A stretch of DNA of 6,111 nucleotides from Actinomycetes bacterium (GTDB taxonomy: Bacteria; Actinomycetota; Acidimicrobiia; Acidimicrobiales; Palsa-688): NCBI GenBank assembly GCA_021798075.1, contig JAJZYO010000135.1:1-6111 (forward strand), written 5' to 3'. Positions 4,990 to 6,111 of the stretch are shown in pieces. The translations under genes were made by a program, and so were the position numbers. The notes under the pieces are model-generated. The model was not told the DNA's origin. It worked only from the letters and a program-made list of their open reading frames with translations, and ran no database searches. Every line of letters starts with the position of its first letter. Position 1 is the stretch's first letter.

Positions 4990-6111
4990 ATGAGTAGGAC
5001 CATGGGACAAAACGAGAAGGGCCGCCATGGCGCGGCGGGTCGTCTGGTGCTGGCCAGCTGCCTGGCGGGGACCGGTGCCCTCGCCGCTTCCCTGACCGGG
5101 GCCAGCTTCGCTCTCCCCGCGCCGCCAGCAGCCGCCGCCACATCACCATCGGCTTGCACCGGCACCATCTCGGGCGTGACCGTCTACGGGGGCGACAACC
5201 AGGTGGGCAAGGTGGGTACGGCCTACCCGGAGTCGCTCCAGGTGGAGGTGGTCGACACGGCGGGCTGCGGGGTGGCCAACGCGGACGTCACCTTCAGCGC
5301 CCCGGCCTCGGGCGCTAGCGGCGAGTTCTCGGGCGGGGTCACGGAGGTGACCGTGGCGACGTCGTCATCGGGTGTGGCGACCGCGCCCACCTTCAGCGCC
5401 AACTCGGTGACCGGAAACTTCGACGTCGTGGCTGAGGTGGACGGCTTCGACGTCTCCATGTCCCTCACCAACTCGACGGTCGGCGTGGCCTCCTCCCTTT
5501 CTGTAGAGTCTGGTAACGCCCAGTCGGCGCCGCCGGGCAAGGCTTTCCCCGACCCCCTCGTCGTCTCGGTCGAAGACGGCTCCGGCAACCCCGTTTCTGG
5601 CACGACCGTCACCTTCGCCGTGACGGCCGGCACGGCGGGTGCGAGCGCCACCTTCGCTGGCGCGGGCACGACCGCCACTGCCCAGACCAGCGAGACAGGG
5701 CAGGCCACGAGCCCGGTCCTTACGGCGGGCACCACCTCTGGCAGCTTCACCGTGACGGCGTCTGTACCCGGGCTCAGCTCGACGGTGAGCTTCACCGAGA
5801 CCGTCGGCGCGGGCACACCCGATGCCATCACCGCCGGGGCGGGCACCGCCCAGCAGGCCGAGGGCGGCACCGACTTCGCAGTTCCCTTGGCGGTCACCGT
5901 GACGGACTCGAACGGCAACGACGTGGGCGGTGCCGCCGTCACCTTCAGGGCGCCCTCGTCGGGCCCGACCGGTGTCTTTTCAGGGTCTGGCCACGCCGTC
6001 ACGGTTACGACGGGCCCAGACGGCGTCGCGACCGCGCCTGCGTTCGTCGCTGGCCTGAGCGCTGGCGGCTACGTGGTCACGGCCACTGTCTCGGGTGTAA
6101 GTTCCCCCGCC
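4990..6111 (+). CDS. Secreted protein of tandem invasin-like (Big-type) Ig repeats, 3'-partial
   Basis: The first 374 residues of an exported surface or adhesin-like protein, open at the right edge. N-terminal basic stretch, hydrophobic core (about 19-41) and a likely signal-peptidase cut after ASFA (41), followed by a Pro/Ala-rich spacer. Then three Ig-like repeats of roughly 105-110 residues: about 61-163, 168-270 and 280 onward. Each has a VTV/VEV strand with D, then (A/T)xVTF (Val100, Val207, Val317), then a G(V/Q)AT(A/S)P turn and a final V-x-A-x-V strand. Repeats 1 and 3 resemble each other most; repeat 1 alone has two cysteines (56 and 93) that could pair. The start is uncertain: GTG 4981, ATG 4990 and ATG 5002 are in frame, and an in-frame stop at 4969 rules out anything earlier. 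Big-type repeats usually act as stalks for surface display. No catalytic domain or cell-wall anchor is visible within the window. Confidence 0.8.
   Translation, partial: MSRTMGQNEKGRHGAAGRLVLASCLAGTGALAASLTGASFALPAPPAAAATSPSACTGTISGVTVYGGDNQVGKVGTAYPESLQVEVVDTAGCGVANADVTFSAPASGASGEFSGGVTEVTVATSSSGVATAPTFSANSVTGNFDVVAEVDGFDVSMSLTNSTVGVASSLSVESGNAQSAPPGKAFPDPLVVSVEDGSGNPVSGTTVTFAVTAGTAGASATFAGAGTTATAQTSETGQATSPVLTAGTTSGSFTVTASVPGLSSTVSFTETVGAGTPDAITAGAGTAQQAEGGTDFAVPLAVTVTDSNGNDVGGAAVTFRAPSSGPTGVFSGSGHAVTVTTGPDGVATAPAFVAGLSAGGYVVTATVSGVSSPA

Noticed and set aside
5053..5064. Possible lipobox LASC in the signal peptide of the Ig-repeat protein
   Set aside because: The Cys (residue 24) sits near the start of the hydrophobic core, with too few hydrophobic residues before it and the core continuing after it; a standard cut after ASFA (41) fits better.
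4235..5149. Minus-strand open frame of 304 codons opposite the DUF5666-like gene, and another at 5223-6002
   Set aside because: High-GC shadow frames: they span a gene boundary or a clear Ig-repeat gene and have no recognisable domain or convincing start.

Overview
The window is a high-GC stretch with one run of five genes, all on the + strand, packed almost end to end. The gene at each edge runs off the window. High GC, tight Shine-Dalgarno-coupled genes, Ala/Ser/Gly-rich secreted proteins and a macrolide-exporter-type operon without a TolC partner suggest an actinobacterium. Unusually common ATA isoleucine codons (about 13 of 33 in the permease) argue against Streptomyces or Mycobacterium. 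A deep-branching lineage such as Acidimicrobiia or Rubrobacteria is my guess only.

Layout: (1) 1-1997, the C-terminal 664 residues of a MacA/YknX-type membrane-fusion (HlyD-family) adaptor with a very long, repeat-built alpha-hairpin. (2) 1997-2791, a MacB/LolD-type ABC ATPase. (3) 2788-4008, the matching MacB/FtsX-type permease. (4) 4047-4934, a secreted protein with two DUF5666-like domains. (5) 4990-6111, the start of a secreted protein made of invasin-like (Big-type) immunoglobulin repeats. Genes 1-3 overlap at their stop and start codons. Genes 4 and 5 follow after 38 and 55 bases with no terminator visible, so one transcript is likely. Only about 90 bases are non-coding.

How they may work together: genes 1-3 look like a split Gram-positive MacAB (compare YknXYZ of Bacillus), a cell-envelope ABC machine that extrudes substrate or works mechanically on the outer face of the membrane. 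The two secreted proteins could be partners or cargo; that is inference from position.

The most interesting part is the adaptor hairpin. Both arms are built from 18-residue (54-bp) units with a shared 7+7+4 hydrophobic spacing. The visible arm next to the lipoyl half-domain holds ten units. The tip carries a Ser/Gly loop bracketed by two cysteines instead of an obvious TolC-docking tip. Some units are identical at DNA level, so the hairpin length seems to have changed recently.
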